Positions 59,001-62,000 of a stretch of 64,000 nt of DNA are shown in pieces. The DNA is taken from NCBI RefSeq assembly GCF_905220415.1, contig NC_059545.1, positions 8,132,001-8,196,000 of the forward strand, given 5' to 3'. Source of the stretch: Colias croceus (Eukaryota > Arthropoda > Insecta > Lepidoptera > Pieridae). A program made the translations under genes and the position numbers. Each line of letters starts with the position of its first letter. The stretch's first letter is position 1. The notes beneath the pieces were generated by a model. That model saw only the letters and a program-made list of their open reading frames with translations. It was not told the DNA's origin and searched no databases.

Positions 59001-62000
59001 TCCGTAAGATACTTGTACATAAAAATTGAAAACAATAAAATTACCAGTTCACAAGTTACTCCATGACGAATTGAAATTGCAATTCATTACTTTTTTTTAT
59101 GTCAGAGCAAGCAAAGGAGCAGGTGGGCCACCTAATGTTAAGTGGTCACCACCACCACCACCACCACCACCGCCCATAAACTCTTGTAACACTAGAAGTG
59201 TTACAGTTACAGTTGTTACTTAATATAGAAGAGACATATAAATTCTTCACGATATTACGGATAAATACTTAATACCATCAATCATTGTACCATCTCAAGA
59301 TTCACATTATATCATAGTATTTATTTCATTGTCCAATGAGGTAATACAACCTTGTACTAATATAACTAATTGCGGAGAAACCTCTATTGTAATCATTTCT
59401 CAACGTATTTTAGTTGTTTTCAAAAATTTTCAATTCGATTGCAAATAATAATTAGCCGTAATAGTGGAGTCCAATTATTCTATTTCTTCGTGTCGACATC
59501 GTTTTAGAATATTTCAAACATAATTTATATGTAGAAATTATAAACACGATTTCTTATTGTTCATTGGCATGTGAGTAGAGTAAAATAATTTCTATTTTAA
59601 CAGGATATGTTGAGAAGGTATATTTTACTCAATTGCACCAGAAGATGCATAATATTTTTTATGTTTATTACTTCGAAAGGTTGATTTGATGTATAGCCTT
59701 GCTTTGGTGTATTTAGATAGTCTAAATTATAAGATAGATTATTAAGCTTTTTATTTTGTTTTTCACCAACACCTGGCATAAAACATCGCCTTTATAAGTG
59801 ACACAATAACAACCTAAAATCAAGTCTAAATCCTACATTAATATAGGAGCTAGCGCGCAAGATCAACTTTTGTCTCCGCAACTATTTTGTCTCTCCCATC
59901 AACTTTATTCTAGTAAGAAAGTGCGCGCACGTAGCGACGCAACTCCCCATAGAGTTGATGGGAGAGACAAAATAGTTGCGGAGACAAAAGTTGCTCTTGC
60001 GCGCTAGCTCTAACAAGTGATAACTGCGTTAAAAACAACCGACTTCAAACTTGCACTTGCAAAATTTACAAATACCTACAGACAAAAATGCTCATAAAAT
60101 AAAAACTACTGGGCCTATCCGAATAAAATTTTTATGGGACCAATTCGACACCATCCCGCATCGAACAAAAAAAGAATCACGTAAATCGGTTCAGAAACCT
60201 CGGAGTAATCGGTGTACATACATAAAAAAAAAATATATACCGGCCGAATTGATAACCTCCTCCTTTTTTTTTAAGTCGGTTAATAAAATAAAATTTAAAA
60301 CGCACCTGTGTCGCCCCCTAGTGTTAATCTGTCGCACTTCCCGCCCGCCGCTGCTCTCCCCGTCGCTACCAGACGCACCCTCCATTGCGTGCACCGATAT
60401 TGATTTGCTCATCTAATAAATAAAAAAGGCCAATTATAACAAATTTGTTTGTTAAACTAGCTTTCCGCCCGCGGCTTCGCCCGCGTTTTCAAAGAAAAAC
60501 CCGTTCTCGTAGGATTTCCGGGATAAAACCTATCCTATGTTCTTTCTCGGGTATCAAAATATCTCTATACCAATTTTCATGCAAATTGGTTCAGTAGTTA
60601 AGGCGTGATTGAGTGACAGACAGACAGACAGAGTTAGTTACTTTCGCATTTATAATATTAGTATGGATAATGGAGTTAATCCATCATTTTACGTCATTTT
60701 ACGACGGGAAGCTGTTTAATATTCACATTTTCCACCAACCCGCCTTACGCGTACTAACATATTACGGAATAAAAATGGTAATTTATTTTAAAGAAGTTTT
60801 GTGAATTAGAGATGTACGAAAAGACAAATTAAAACTGAATATACTCAAGTACAAAGGCTGATAACACTTATTTTTTGAGTCTAGTTTACGTATTTTACTG
60901 AAACTTATTTTCAAGCAAAATTACATGACAAATAAATATTGAATCGCTTTTATACGTTCTTTTATACAATAAAATACTATGTTTACTACTTTTTTACTAC
61001 GTTCAAACTTTAATGTCATGTTTGCAGCAGAATAAAGTGTTCAAAATAAATAACTACATCAAATCTGAGCGGCAATCCTTTTAGCATGTAGGTTGTTAGA
61101 TTAAGTAGATTGTAAGTACATAAATCGTTAATTTTAATATTGCCTACCTGCTAATAAAGAGTTTATTATTTATTTATTTTTATTTATTTCAATAAAAGAA
61201 CTTACCGGTGCAATATACTTCCTGACAGCAGCGGTCAATTCATCCACATTCTTCTCCTTCTTATCCTCTAGTCCAAAAAACTTATTCTTGGCGGCTAAAT
61301 TGATAGATGAAATCTTCAACGCCGGCGGTTTCTCTTCTAGCGACGAAGTTTTTTCCATCGGCCGCCGCAATTTAGCCAACTGTATTGGCTCATCCAGTTT
61401 CTTCACGAACTTTTTATATTTGTCTTCCTCTGGTTTAGCGTCAGACGGTTTTCGGCCTAGTTTGCCTAGTATTGGCACTTTAACGTTTGCGTTTTTCGCT
61501 TGATTGAGCCGCTCCTTGAATTCATTGGCTCCTGGTAGTTGGATCTTCCTTTGGTCCTGGTAATTACTGAGATCAGATTCCGTTCTGGATGATCTGAGCT
61601 TGTTGTTCTTTCGTTGGAACCGCTTGGGCTTTGGACCGGGTATTTCGTCGGAACTGTCTGATGAGGAGCAGCTTTTCTCTGATGATGAGACGCTTGATGC
61701 TGACGCGGATTCCTCGTCCGATGAACTGTCAATGCCCTCATCTTTTAGGCCCTGAAGAATAAACATATCAAGTGATATTAACAAGTTTTAATCTTAAAAA
61801 CTAATGAAATATATTGGTTGCAATAAAAGATCTATGTATTAATCAAAATATTTACACTAATGTTAGTTCAAGATCATCAGATTCAATGGAAGTGCAAAAT
61901 TTTTCATACTGCGTAATTCATTGAAAGATAATATTATATTCACATCCAGAGGCGGCTCGTGCAAAATTTTATGGGTGTTCACTTGAAATAAAACACTGAA

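Noticed and set aside
60051..60416. 121-codon plus-strand frame
   Set aside because: Spans a mobile element and the antisense of exon 60412-60306; no independent support.
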